A stretch of DNA of 64,000 bases from JAFGCL01 sp964492335 (GTDB taxonomy: Bacteria > Chloroflexota > Dehalococcoidia > UBA2247 > RBG-13-53-26): contig CAZBJX010000010.1 of the NCBI GenBank assembly GCA_964492335.1, forward strand, positions 21,801 to 85,800, in the 5' to 3' direction. Made by a program: the position numbers and the translations under genes. Each line of letters opens with the position of its first letter. Within the stretch, counting starts at the first letter, position 1. The notes below the pieces were generated by a model. That model worked only from the letters and a program-made list of their open reading frames with translations, was not told the DNA's origin and made no database searches. Shown here piece after piece: positions 18,146 to 27,568 of the stretch.

Positions 18146-18941
18146 ATGCAGGAAGAACCCGCAAGGACTGGAAAGGTGACCCGACCTGCGTCTGCCGAAG
18201 AGGCCGAGGCTGCCGGCAAGGCCAAGGCCGCCGCCAAGTCTGCGCCTGCCGCCAGGAGCAAGGCCCCCGCCAAGTCGGCGCCTGCCGCCAGGAGCAAGGC
18301 CCCCGCCAAGTCGGCGCCTGCCGCCAGGAGCANNNNNNNNNNNNNNNNNNNNNNNNNNNNNNNNNNNNNNNNNNNNNNNNNNNNNNNNNNNNNNNNNNNN
18401 NNNNNNNNNNNNNNNNNNNNNNNNNNNNNNNNAGGCCCCCGCCAAGTCGGCGCCTGCCGGCAAGGCCAAGGCCGCCGCCAAGTCGGCGCCTGCCGCCAGG
18501 GCCAAGGCCCCCGCCAAGTCGGCGCCTGCCGCCAGGGCCCGCAAGGCAGGGCACCACGGCCGGTTCGCCACGGCCATCAACTGCATGGACGGCAGAGTGC
18601 AGCTCCCGGTTATCAACTGGATAATGGAGAACCTCTCCGTCGACTACGTGGACATGATCACCGAGCCCGGGCCGGACAGGCTCCTGGCGGAGGGCGAGGG
18701 TGCCGCACTGGACTCCATCAAGGCCCGCTGCCTCATCTCCGTGGGGAAGCACGGCTCGGACACCATCCTCATGGTGTCCCACTGCGACTGCGCCGGGAAC
18801 CCGGTCCCCCGGGCCCGGCACGAGAGGCAGCTTCGCCAGAGCATCGCCTGTATCCAGTCGTGGAAGCTGCCCGTCAAGCGCATCCTCGGGGCCTGGATCG
18901 GAGACGACTGGAAGGTGGTGATAGTGGAGCCCTCCGGCTGA
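18146..18941 (+). CDS. Carbonic-anhydrase-like protein with Lys/Ala/Pro repeat tail, broken by assembly gap
   Basis: The gene starts at ATG 18146 after GAAGAGGAGG. After about 26 residues it enters a repeat of the 12-residue unit KAPAKSAPAARS. It is interrupted by 100 Ns, and resumes in a different frame with the same repeat (APAKSAPAGKAK...), then a globular domain of about 125 residues: FATAINCMDGRVQLPVINW, VDYVDMITEPGPD, then LISVGKHGSD, MVSHCDCAGNPVP and WIGDDWKVVIVEPSG. The CMDGR and SHCDCAGNP segments resemble the metal-binding regions of small beta-carbonic-anhydrase-like proteins. Activity is not proven. The frame difference is explained by the arbitrary gap length. True repeat number is unknown. 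Confidence 0.6.
18224..18542 (+). repeat. 36-bp tandem repeat inside the CA-like gene
   Basis: Units of 36 bp encode KAPAKSAPAARS: a diverged copy at 18224-18259, near-identical copies at 18260-18295 and 18296-18331, then the N run, then further copies up to about 18542, some with ARA in place of ARS. The identical units explain why assembly failed here. Confidence 0.85.
18333..18432. other. Assembly gap of 100 Ns
   Basis: Exactly 100 Ns, the standard placeholder for a gap of unknown size, placed inside a tandem repeat. Coordinates to the right carry this uncertainty. Confidence 0.99.
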
Positions 18942-18988
18942 GGAAAACCATCGTGGAAAATCTGTGACGAAGACGCGCACCAAACTAC

Positions 18989-19016
18989 TTGACAGGGCTA
19001 CATGGTCGTGTAATAT
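18989..19016 (+). promoter_or_regulatory. Promoter of the kamA-like operon
   Basis: TTGACA at 18989-18994 and TAATAT at 19011-19016, spacer 16 bases, in a locally AT-richer stretch. Transcription from about 19023 would drive the aminomutase, two ligases and acetyltransferase. Confidence 0.55.
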
Positions 19017-19130
19017 ATCTGAGGCACTCTGAATATGGTGCCTATGCGACAGAACGGGGATGCTGGCGGAGGTCTGACAGCTTGTTGACTCAGTCAGCAG
19101 TCGATATAGAGGGAGGTGCATCGAAACAAG

Positions 19131-20462
19131 ATGAAGAAGTCGCCGGCAGTCATGGAGACCCGAACCGAGGAAGAGCTCGCTGGCAGCACAGCGGTCAGGA
19201 GAGACGTAGAAGAAGAGCCTCCAGGTATGCTGGGCCTGAAGAACAGGGCCAGGTTCTTCGGGCATGTCTCTGACCAATGCTGGAACGACTGGAAATGGCA
19301 CTTTCGCCACCGCATTGGCTCCGTAGATGAACTGATACGACACATCCCTCTGTCAGCCAAGGACCAGGAGCAGGTCCGGCTGGTTACCACCCGGTATCCC
19401 CTTTCGGTGACCCCCTACTACTTCTCCCTCATCGACTGGACCAAACCCGACGACCCGGTCCGCATTCAGGCCGTGCCGTCCTTCAAGGAAATCGGCCTGG
19501 CCGGAATGGGCATGGAGGACCCGCTGGATGAGAAGGGGCATTCCCCCGTCCCGGGCCTGGTGCACCGGTACCCGGACAGGGCCCTCATGGTCTTGACCGA
19601 CATCTGCCCCATGCTGTGCCGTCACTGCACCCGGAAGAGGGAATGGCGCCATGGAGGATGGGTGCACGGCCCGCTGGAGATCGAGCGCATGCTGGACTAC
19701 ATCCGGCGCACAGAAGTGGTCCGCGACGTGATCCTCTCCGGCGGCGACCCCCTGACCCTCTCAACGCGGCGTCTGGAAGAGGTGCTCGCCGGCCTGAGGC
19801 AGATCAAGCACGTGGAGATGATCCGCATCGGCAGCCGGTTTCCGGTGGTGCTGCCGCAGCGCATCGATGACGAGCTGTGCTCCATGCTGTCCAAGTATGG
19901 CCCCATATGGCTGAACACCCATTTCAATCACCCGCGCGAGATAACGCCGGAGGCCGCCGGCGCCAGCGACAGGCTGCTGCGGGCCGGCATCCCGGTGAAC
20001 AACCAGTGCGTGCTGCTGCGCGGCGTCAACGACACGGTGGAGACCCAGGTGAGACTGTGCCGCGAGCTTCTCAGGATCAAGGTGCGCCCCTACTACCTCT
20101 TCCAGTGTGACGAGGTGCAGGGCACCGAGCACCTGCGGACGCCGGTGGAATCCGGCATCAGGATCATCGAGGGCATGCGCGGCCACACCTCCGGACTGGC
20201 CGTGCCCACGTTCGTCATCGACCTGCCCCAGGGCGGCGGAAAGGTGCCCCTGCAGCCGAACTACGTGGTCCTCCAGACACCGGAGGAGTTGCTGGTGCGC
20301 AACTACCAGGGACGGCTGTTCCACTACCGCAACCCCAAGACCCCGAAGTCCGGGGCGGGCAGGTCCAACGGGCAGAACTCGCGCCGCAACAGCAGCGCCA
20401 GCCAGCTGGCCTTCCCCAGCCTGGCGACAACCGCAAAAGCGGTCACCCATATCACGCCCTGA
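19131..20462 (+). CDS. KamA-family radical SAM aminomutase (lysine 2,3-aminomutase-like)
   Basis: About 443 residues. The radical-SAM cluster motif is CPMLCRHC, followed by ILSGGDPL, the SAM-binding GGxP-like motif, and the PLP lysine in DLPQGGGKVPLQPNYV. These, plus RYPDRALMVLTD before the cluster, are features of KamA lysine 2,3-aminomutase, which makes L-beta-lysine. Length is close to KamA (416) and longer than EF-P-specific EpmB (342), with an extra basic C-terminal tail of about 40 residues. ATG 19131 is used; GGGAGGTG lies 12 bases upstream and ATG 19152 is an alternative. Product could be beta-lysine or another beta-amino acid. Confidence 0.82.
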   Translation: MKKSPAVMETRTEEELAGSTAVRRDVEEEPPGMLGLKNRARFFGHVSDQCWNDWKWHFRHRIGSVDELIRHIPLSAKDQEQVRLVTTRYPLSVTPYYFSLIDWTKPDDPVRIQAVPSFKEIGLAGMGMEDPLDEKGHSPVPGLVHRYPDRALMVLTDICPMLCRHCTRKREWRHGGWVHGPLEIERMLDYIRRTEVVRDVILSGGDPLTLSTRRLEEVLAGLRQIKHVEMIRIGSRFPVVLPQRIDDELCSMLSKYGPIWLNTHFNHPREITPEAAGASDRLLRAGIPVNNQCVLLRGVNDTVETQVRLCRELLRIKVRPYYLFQCDEVQGTEHLRTPVESGIRIIEGMRGHTSGLAVPTFVIDLPQGGGKVPLQPNYVVLQTPEELLVRNYQGRLFHYRNPKTPKSGAGRSNGQNSRRNSSASQLAFPSLATTAKAVTHITP

Positions 20463-20546
20463 TCGCACCGGGCCCCGGGAGCAAGGCGGCTGCCCGGGCG
20501 CCACGTGCATGGCCTGGCGCCGGATCGAGCGTTTCTGCGGAGAGAG

Positions 20547-21566
20547 ATGCGAATAGGCCTGACGTACGACCTTAAGGAGAAGGTGCCCCGGCCCCAGGGC
20601 CACCCGGAAGACGCCCTGGAGGAATACGACTCCCTGGAGACCGTGGGGGCCCTCACCAAGGCCATCGAGGGCCGGGGGCATGCCGTCGTCGCGCTCGGCG
20701 GGGGCCGGGAGTTCCTGGGCCGCATCCTCGCCGAGAAGGTGGACCTGGTGTTCAACATCGCCGAAGGCCTGGGCAACTACCGCAGCCGGGAGGCCCAGGT
20801 CCCGTCGGTGCTGGAGATGCTGGGCGTGCCTTACACCGGCTCGGACCCGCTCTGCCTGGCGCTGACCCTGGAGAAGCCTCTGGCCAAGAGGCTGGCGGCC
20901 TTTGCCGGAGTGGCCACGCCCAGGTGGCTGGTCATCGAGAACGCCAGGCAGCTGGCGGAAGCGGACTGGGGCAGCTTTCCTCTGCCGGCATTCGCCAAGC
21001 CGGCCCACGAGGGCTCCAGCAAGGGTATCCGGGCCACATCCCGGCTGAGAAGCACACCGCAGATAGTGGAGGCGGTCAAAGGGCTGCTGGAGCACTACCG
21101 GCAGCCGGTGGTGGTGGAGGAGTTCATAGACGGAGACGAGGTCACGGTGGGGCTGGTGGGCAACTCCCCGCCCCGGGTGGTGGGGGCCATGCGCGTCCTT
21201 CCCCGCCGGAAGACGGACCACTTCGTCTATTCGCTGGAGGTGAAAAGGGACTGGGAGTCCCTGCTCACTTACGAGTGCCCCGCCCCGCTGGCCAGGGGCG
21301 TTCTTCAAGACGTTGCCGACTCCAGCCTGAGGGCCTTCGAGGCTCTGGGCTGTCGGGATTTCGCCAGGGTGGATTTCAGGGTAAGCCCGGACGGGATACC
21401 GTACTTCCTGGAGGCCAACCCCCTTCCCGGACTGAACCCCGGGTCGGGCGACCTGCCCATCATGGCCAGAAAGGTGGGATGGACCTATGAAGACCTCATC
21501 TCAGCTGTCCTCGACGCCGCCCTCCAGAGGCTCGGCCTCGCGGCGCAAGATCGCCATCGTCTATAA
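20547..21566 (+). CDS. ATP-grasp ligase, D-Ala-D-Ala ligase-like (first copy)
   Basis: A 339-residue ATP-grasp protein. MRIGLTYDLKEK opens the N-terminal domain, LVFNIAEGLGNYRSREAQVP matches the first substrate loop of Ddl, AFAKPAHEGSSKGI is the ATP-grasp phosphate-binding region, VVEEFIDGDEVTVGLVG the central strand, and YFLEANPLPGLNPGSG the metal-binding Asn/Glu motif. ATP-grasp ligases join a carboxylate to an amine through an acyl phosphate. Because it sits with an aminomutase and a second ligase, a role in a dedicated metabolite is more likely than peptidoglycan. The frame is open 42 bases further up, but GGAGAG precedes ATG 20547. The end overlaps the next gene by 80 bases. Confidence 0.8.
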   Translation: MRIGLTYDLKEKVPRPQGHPEDALEEYDSLETVGALTKAIEGRGHAVVALGGGREFLGRILAEKVDLVFNIAEGLGNYRSREAQVPSVLEMLGVPYTGSDPLCLALTLEKPLAKRLAAFAGVATPRWLVIENARQLAEADWGSFPLPAFAKPAHEGSSKGIRATSRLRSTPQIVEAVKGLLEHYRQPVVVEEFIDGDEVTVGLVGNSPPRVVGAMRVLPRRKTDHFVYSLEVKRDWESLLTYECPAPLARGVLQDVADSSLRAFEALGCRDFARVDFRVSPDGIPYFLEANPLPGLNPGSGDLPIMARKVGWTYEDLISAVLDAALQRLGLAAQDRHRL

Positions 21567-22542
21567 CGAGCCGGTGCCCGGCCTCTACGACGAGCTCGAC
21601 GAGCAGAAGGCGATCCTCTCCATCCTTGAGGGGGTGGAGGCCGCCCACGAGTCCCTCGCGGAGCTGGGATACGAGGTGGCCCGGGTGCCTCTCCTGCCCC
21701 CCATCGAGGAAGCCCGCGAGGCCCTCAAGGCCCTGGACACGGACCTGATCTTCAACCTCTTCGAGGGCTTCGACATGCGGCCCAGGACGGAAGCCACCAT
21801 GGCCGGCATCTACTCCGAAATGGGGTTACGGTACACCGGCTGCTCCTGCGCCGCGCTGGCGCTCTGCCTGGACAAGGCCAAGGCCAAGGACCTCATGCAG
21901 GCGCACGGGGTCCCCACTCCGGACTATCAGAAGCTGAGCCAGGAGACGGTCGGGAGCTTCCGCCTGAGGTTCCCCTGCATCGTTAAGCCCAGCGGGCACG
22001 ACGCCAGCCACGGCCTCTCCGCCAACAGCGTGGTCCACGACCATCCGTCCCTGGCCAGGCAGGTGGCCGCTGTGAGCCGGTCCTTCGGTGGCGATGCCCT
22101 GGTGGAGGAGTACGTGGACGGGCGGGAGTTCAATGCGTCCATCATGGGCAACAACAGGCTGGCCGTCCTGCCCGTATCGGAGATAGTCTACAACCTGCCG
22201 CCGGGGGTGCCACGCATACTGACCTACGCCGCCAAGTGGGAGGAGGAGACCTACTACTTCGATCGGACTTCGGTGTCCTGCCCGGCCGATATCGATGCGG
22301 AGCTGGGCGCCAGGCTGCTCCGGGTGATAGTGGACTCCTTCAAGCTGCTGGTCAAGCGCGGGTACGCGCGCGTGGACATGAGGGTGGGAGAGGATGGGAT
22401 ACCGCAGGTGCTGGAGGTCAACCCCAACCCCGACATCACCCCCGGGTCCGGCGGCGCCCGGCAGGCCGCCGCCGCCGGCATGAGCTACACCCAGTTCATC
22501 GACCGGCTGCTGGCCCTGGTGCCGGACGAGACCCCCGCATGA
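21487..22542 (+). CDS. ATP-grasp ligase, D-Ala-D-Ala ligase-like (second copy)
   Basis: A 351-residue ATP-grasp protein. After a short Ser/Arg-rich start it shows IAIVYNEPVPGLY, LIFNLFEGFDMRPRTEATMA, CIVKPSGHDASHGLS, ALVEEYVDGREFNASIMG and VLEVNPNPDITPGSGG. It is a diverged relative of the preceding gene, and the two overlap by 80 bases in different frames, showing tight coupling. The altered substrate loop (FDMRPRTE versus LGNYRSRE) suggests different substrates, so the two enzymes may act in sequence. It ends with an ATGA overlap with the acetyltransferase gene. Confidence 0.8.
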   Translation: MKTSSQLSSTPPSRGSASRRKIAIVYNEPVPGLYDELDEQKAILSILEGVEAAHESLAELGYEVARVPLLPPIEEAREALKALDTDLIFNLFEGFDMRPRTEATMAGIYSEMGLRYTGCSCAALALCLDKAKAKDLMQAHGVPTPDYQKLSQETVGSFRLRFPCIVKPSGHDASHGLSANSVVHDHPSLARQVAAVSRSFGGDALVEEYVDGREFNASIMGNNRLAVLPVSEIVYNLPPGVPRILTYAAKWEEETYYFDRTSVSCPADIDAELGARLLRVIVDSFKLLVKRGYARVDMRVGEDGIPQVLEVNPNPDITPGSGGARQAAAAGMSYTQFIDRLLALVPDETPA

Positions 22543-23015
22543 GGGCCAGGACCAGGCCCGTGGCCGCCGGTGACAAGCCGGCGATCATGGAGATACTGGG
22601 CGGCATACGCGAGTTCACGCCCGAGGAAGTGGCTGTCGCCGAGGAGCTGCTCGACGCCTCCCTGGAAGCCCCCTCCGCCTCCGGATACCTGGTCTTCGTG
22701 GCCGAGGTCAATGGCGTGGTCACCGGGTACATCTGCTATGGCCGGGCGCCGCTGACCAGGGGCACCTGGGACATCTACTGGATAGCGGTCGCCCCCGGCG
22801 GACAGGGCCAGGGCGTGGGCCGGGCCCTGATGTCCTTCGCGGAACGCAGGATCAAGACGAGCGGGGGGCGGCTGGTCCTGGTGGAGACCGCCGGCCGGCC
22901 GGACTATGCCAGGACCAGGCGGTTCTACCAGTCGCTGGGCTACCGCGAGGCCGGCCGCATAGCCGATTTCTACTCGCCCGGGGACGACAAGCTCATACTG
23001 GAAAAGCGCCTCTAG
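22539..23015 (+). CDS. GNAT-family N-acetyltransferase
   Basis: A 158-residue protein with the GNAT fold: YICYGRAPLTRGTWDIYWIA for strand 4, the acetyl-CoA pyrophosphate loop GGQGQGVGRAL, and a late YQSLGYREAGRI segment. Family members move an acetyl group from acetyl-CoA to an amine. The start is ATG 22539, overlapping the stop of the second ligase by four bases. In archaea and some bacteria, lysine 2,3-aminomutase is paired with an acetyltransferase (AblB) to make the osmolyte N-epsilon-acetyl-beta-lysine, but AblB is larger. The substrate here is unknown. Confidence 0.85.
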   Translation: MRARTRPVAAGDKPAIMEILGGIREFTPEEVAVAEELLDASLEAPSASGYLVFVAEVNGVVTGYICYGRAPLTRGTWDIYWIAVAPGGQGQGVGRALMSFAERRIKTSGGRLVLVETAGRPDYARTRRFYQSLGYREAGRIADFYSPGDDKLILEKRL

Positions 23016-23025
23016 AAGCCGCCTT

Positions 23026-23053
23026 TTGCACACGGCTGTTGTCGTGCTATAAT
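23026..23053 (+). promoter_or_regulatory. Promoter of rpsO-pnp
   Basis: TTGCAC at 23026-23031 and a perfect TATAAT at 23048-23053, spacer 16 bases. Transcription would start near 23060, giving a short leader of about 25 bases before rpsO. Confidence 0.75.
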
Positions 23054-23084
23054 GAAACGCTTGAAAGAATAAGTGGAGTAGAAG

Positions 23085-23348
23085 GTGGAGACAGAGAAGA
23101 AGAGCGCTATCATCGAGCAATTCCGGTCCAACGAAAAGGACACCGGCTCGACAGAGGTCCAGGTGGCCATCCTCACTGAGAGAATCAACCGCTTGACCGA
23201 GCACATGAAGCTGCACAAGCACGATTTCCACACTCAGCGGGGGCTCATGATGCTGGTAGGGCAGCGTCGCCGGCTGTTGGCTCACCTGAGACGGCGCAAC
23301 GCGGCCCGCTACCAGGCGCTCATCGCCAAGCTCGGCCTGCGGAGATAG
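23085..23348 (+). CDS. rpsO: Ribosomal protein S15
   Basis: An 87-residue protein with the full S15 sequence: FRSNEKDTGSTEVQVAILTE, then HMKLHKHDFHTQRGLMMLVG and RRRLLAHLRRRN. S15 binds 16S rRNA early in assembly of the 30S platform. GTG start at 23085; length is standard. It is followed 65 bases later by pnp, the classic rpsO-pnp pair. Confidence 0.98.
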   Translation: METEKKSAIIEQFRSNEKDTGSTEVQVAILTERINRLTEHMKLHKHDFHTQRGLMMLVGQRRRLLAHLRRRNAARYQALIAKLGLRR

Positions 23349-23413
23349 GCCCTTCACGGTCGGTCCCCGGAGGGCCACCCCCACGGTCACTCCAACAGGA
23401 GGCGGTTAATCTT

Positions 23414-25648
23414 ATGTTACACAATCTGGAAATCACGATTGGCGGCAAGCTCCTCTCCCTCAGGACCGGCGACCTGGCCATGCAGGCCGGCAGCGCGGTG
23501 ACCGTCACCTACGAGGACACCATGGTCCTGGCCACCGCCTGCATGCAGAAGAACCCCAACCCGAATGTGGACTTCCTGCCCCTGACCATCGACTACGAGG
23601 AGAGGCTCTATGCCGCCGGCAAGATCCCGGGGAGCTTCTTCCGGAGGGAGGGCCGCCCCGGCCAGCAGGCGGTGCTGGCCGGCAGGCTGGCGGACCGGCC
23701 CCTGCGGCCGCTCTTCCCCAAGGGGTTCCGCAATGAGACGCAGATCATCGTCACCGTGCTCTCCGCGGACCAGGAGAACTCGCCGGACGTGCTGGGAATC
23801 ATCGGCGCCTCCTCGGCCCTGTCCATATCCGAGATACCCTTCGACGGGCCTATCGGCGCCGTCCGCCTCGGCTACAAGAACGGGGAGTACCTGGTCAACC
23901 CCACCTTCACCGAGCTTCAGGAGAGCATCCTGGACCTGGTAGTGGTGAGCACCGCCGACAAGGTGGCCATGGTGGAGGCCGGGGCCAAGGAAGCCAGCGA
24001 GGACATCGTCCTGGAGGGCATCAAGTTCGGGCACCGGCTCAACCAGGAGATCATCGCCATGCAGCTGGAACTGGTCCGCCTGTGCGGCAAGCCCAAGGCG
24101 GAGTTCAAGCCGGCCCCCCTGGAGGCCGGCCTCGAGGAGGCGGTCACTGCCGCCCTCGGCGGCCGGGTGGCCGGGCTGGTCCCGCAGGGGAGGATGGAAA
24201 GGGACAGGGCCATCGCCTCCCTGGAAGAAGAGCTGCTGGCCGGCCTGGGCGAGCAGTACCCCCGGAACCAGATCATCTCGGTCCTGGAATCGAAGGTGAG
24301 GGAAGAGATCAGGTCCGCCATACTGCAGAGGGGCCTGCGGCCCGACGGGCGGGCCATCAAGGAGATCCGCCCCATAAGCTGCGCGGTGGGCCTGCTGCCC
24401 CGCACCCACGGCTCGGGGCTGTTCACCAGGGGGCTGACGCAGGTGCTGAATATCGCCACCCTGGGCTCCGCCCGGGAGGAGCAGAAGCTCGACGGGCTGA
24501 CCCTGGAGGACAGCCGGCGCTTCATGCACCACTACAACTTCCCGCCCTACTCCACCGGCGAGGTCAAGCGCATGGGCTCGCCGGGGCGGCGCGAGGTGGG
24601 CCACGGCGCCCTGGTGGAGCGGGCCCTGACGCCGGTGGTGCCGGGCGAGGACGAGTTCCCCTACACCATCCGGCTGGTCTCCGAGGTGCTCAGCTCCAAC
24701 GGCAGCACCTCCATGGCCTCGGTCTGCGCGGCCACCCTGTCGCTGATGGACGCCGGCATCCCCATCAAGGCGCCGGTGGCAGGCATAGCCATGGGCCTGG
24801 TGACGGCGGAGGACGGGACCTTCCAGGTCCTCACCGACCTGGAGGGAATGGAGGACTTCTACGGCGACATGGACTTCAAGGTGGCCGGAACGGCCTCCGG
24901 GATCACCGCCGTGCAGCTGGACACCAAGCTCAAGGGGCTGACCATCGAGATCCTGGGCAGGACCCTGGAGGATGCCCACGAGGCCCGGATGCAGGTGCTC
25001 AAGCTGATGCAGGAGACGCTGGCCGCCAGCCGCCCGGAGCTCTCCCGATATGCCCCGCGGATGATCAAGATCAGCATCAACCCCGCCAAGATCGGCGCCG
25101 TCATCGGGCCCGGGGGGAAGACCATCAGGTCCATCGTGGAGCAGACCAGGGCCACCATAGACATCGAGGACGACGGGACCGTCCTCATCGGATCGGTGGA
25201 CCCCGATGCGGCCCAGAAGGCCATAGCCATGGTGGAGAGCCTGGCCAGGGACGTGGAGGTCAACACCATCTACACCGGGAAGGTGGTCAAGACCCTGCCC
25301 TTTGGCGCGGTGGTGGAGATACTGCCGGGCAAAGAGGGCTTGGTCCACATCAGCGAGCTGGCCGACTATCGGGTGCCCAGCGTCGAAGACGTGGTCAAGC
25401 AGGGTGATGAGATCATGGTCATGGTCACCGACGTCGACCGCACGGGAAAGGTGAGCCTGTCGCGTAAGGCCGTCTTCCAGTCCCAGGGAACGGGGCCGGC
25501 CCCGGGGAGGGATGCCGGCGCGGCCGGCGCTCCGTCGAGGCCTCATGGCCCCCGGAGGCCCCCGGAGGCGCCGCGGGGCGAGAAGAGGCCGCCCGAGGGG
25601 CGCCCGCCCGGCCGGGGCGACTTCGGCCGGCCGCCAAGGCGCCGCTAG
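23414..25648 (+). CDS. pnp: Polyribonucleotide nucleotidyltransferase (PNPase)
   Basis: A 744-residue phosphorolytic 3'-5' exoribonuclease. The first RNase PH domain (from MLHNLEITIGGKLLSL, with FFRREGRPG), the helical linker, the second RNase PH core (PPYSTGEVKRMGSPGRREVG, with the active-site GIAMGLV region), a KH domain (IGAVIGPGGKTIRSI) and an S1 domain (GAVVEILPGKEGLVHISELA) follow in order. The last 55 residues or so are Pro/Gly/Arg-rich, possibly an extra RNA-binding or partner-binding tail. Start ATG with AACAGGAGG upstream. Confidence 0.97.
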   Translation: MLHNLEITIGGKLLSLRTGDLAMQAGSAVTVTYEDTMVLATACMQKNPNPNVDFLPLTIDYEERLYAAGKIPGSFFRREGRPGQQAVLAGRLADRPLRPLFPKGFRNETQIIVTVLSADQENSPDVLGIIGASSALSISEIPFDGPIGAVRLGYKNGEYLVNPTFTELQESILDLVVVSTADKVAMVEAGAKEASEDIVLEGIKFGHRLNQEIIAMQLELVRLCGKPKAEFKPAPLEAGLEEAVTAALGGRVAGLVPQGRMERDRAIASLEEELLAGLGEQYPRNQIISVLESKVREEIRSAILQRGLRPDGRAIKEIRPISCAVGLLPRTHGSGLFTRGLTQVLNIATLGSAREEQKLDGLTLEDSRRFMHHYNFPPYSTGEVKRMGSPGRREVGHGALVERALTPVVPGEDEFPYTIRLVSEVLSSNGSTSMASVCAATLSLMDAGIPIKAPVAGIAMGLVTAEDGTFQVLTDLEGMEDFYGDMDFKVAGTASGITAVQLDTKLKGLTIEILGRTLEDAHEARMQVLKLMQETLAASRPELSRYAPRMIKISINPAKIGAVIGPGGKTIRSIVEQTRATIDIEDDGTVLIGSVDPDAAQKAIAMVESLARDVEVNTIYTGKVVKTLPFGAVVEILPGKEGLVHISELADYRVPSVEDVVKQGDEIMVMVTDVDRTGKVSLSRKAVFQSQGTGPAPGRDAGAAGAPSRPHGPRRPPEAPRGEKRPPEGRPPGRGDFGRPPRRR

Positions 25649-25669
25649 AAGCATACCGGAGAGAGACCT

Positions 25670-26476
25670 ATGTCCGCGCCCATCAGAGTCGTGGTCCACG
25701 GAGCCCTGGGCAAAGTGGGCAGAGAGGTGGTCAGCGCCGCCGGCAGGGACCCCGATCTCCAGCCGGTGGGAGCAGTGGATGCCAGGGCTGACGCCGATGC
25801 CCTGCCCCTGCCGGGCGGGCCGGGGAGCATACCGCTGTCCCGGGACCTGGAGTCTATCCTCACCCGGACCGGGCCCGCCGTCATAGTGGACTTCACCAAT
25901 GCCGCGGCCAGCCTGGACATGGTCCGGCTGGCGGTCAGGCACAGGGTCAACCTGGTCATCGGCAGCACCGGCTTCTCTCCGGAGGACCTGGAGGAGATCG
26001 ACCGGCTGGCCCGGGAGAACGGCGTGGGGGCCGTGGTGGCCTCCAACTTCGCCCTGGGGGCCGTGATGATGGTCCACCTGGCCAGGATCGCCGCCAGGTA
26101 TTTCGATAACGTGGAGATCATCGAGCTGCACCACGATCAGAAGCTGGACGCTCCCTCGGGGACCGCCGTCTCCACCGCCAGGGCCATCGCCCGGGCCAGG
26201 GGCCGGGCCTTCGTCTACCCCCGGGCACAGAAGGAGACCGTGGCCGGGGCCAGGGGGGCCGAGGCGGAGGGCGTGGCCCTGCACAGCGTGCGCCTGCCCG
26301 GCCTCATGGCCCACCAGGAGGTCATCTTCGGCGCGCCGGGGCAGACGCTCATCATCCGCCACGACACCATCAACCGGGAGTGCTACATGCCCGGGGTGAT
26401 CACAGCCGTCAAGAAGGTGGTGGGGCTTGCGGGCCTGACCGTCGGCCTGGAGAGGCTGCTGGGACTGGAGCAGTGA
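25670..26476 (+). CDS. dapB: 4-hydroxy-tetrahydrodipicolinate reductase
   Basis: 268 residues. The N-terminal dinucleotide-binding motif VVHGALGKVGREV and the catalytic region ELHHDQKLDAPSGTA (His-His...Lys) are present, with NFALGAVMM in between. DapB carries out the NAD(P)H-dependent step of the diaminopimelate route to lysine and peptidoglycan precursors. It is followed 4 bases later by asd, then dapA, so three consecutive lysine-pathway enzymes are clustered. Confidence 0.96.
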   Translation: MSAPIRVVVHGALGKVGREVVSAAGRDPDLQPVGAVDARADADALPLPGGPGSIPLSRDLESILTRTGPAVIVDFTNAAASLDMVRLAVRHRVNLVIGSTGFSPEDLEEIDRLARENGVGAVVASNFALGAVMMVHLARIAARYFDNVEIIELHHDQKLDAPSGTAVSTARAIARARGRAFVYPRAQKETVAGARGAEAEGVALHSVRLPGLMAHQEVIFGAPGQTLIIRHDTINRECYMPGVITAVKKVVGLAGLTVGLERLLGLEQ

Positions 26477-26480
26477 GGCC

Positions 26481-27494
<1,014 letters not shown>

Positions 27495-27568
27495 CCCCTG
27501 GCAAGCCCCGGCCGGGGGGCGGCGGCGCCCCCCGTCATTTCGGACAGCCCCGGATCAAGGAGTGGAGG

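Noticed and set aside
18224..18542. Repeat region as CRISPR or mobile element
   Set aside because: Units are 36 bp but directly adjacent, in frame and coding; no spacers, no terminal repeats.
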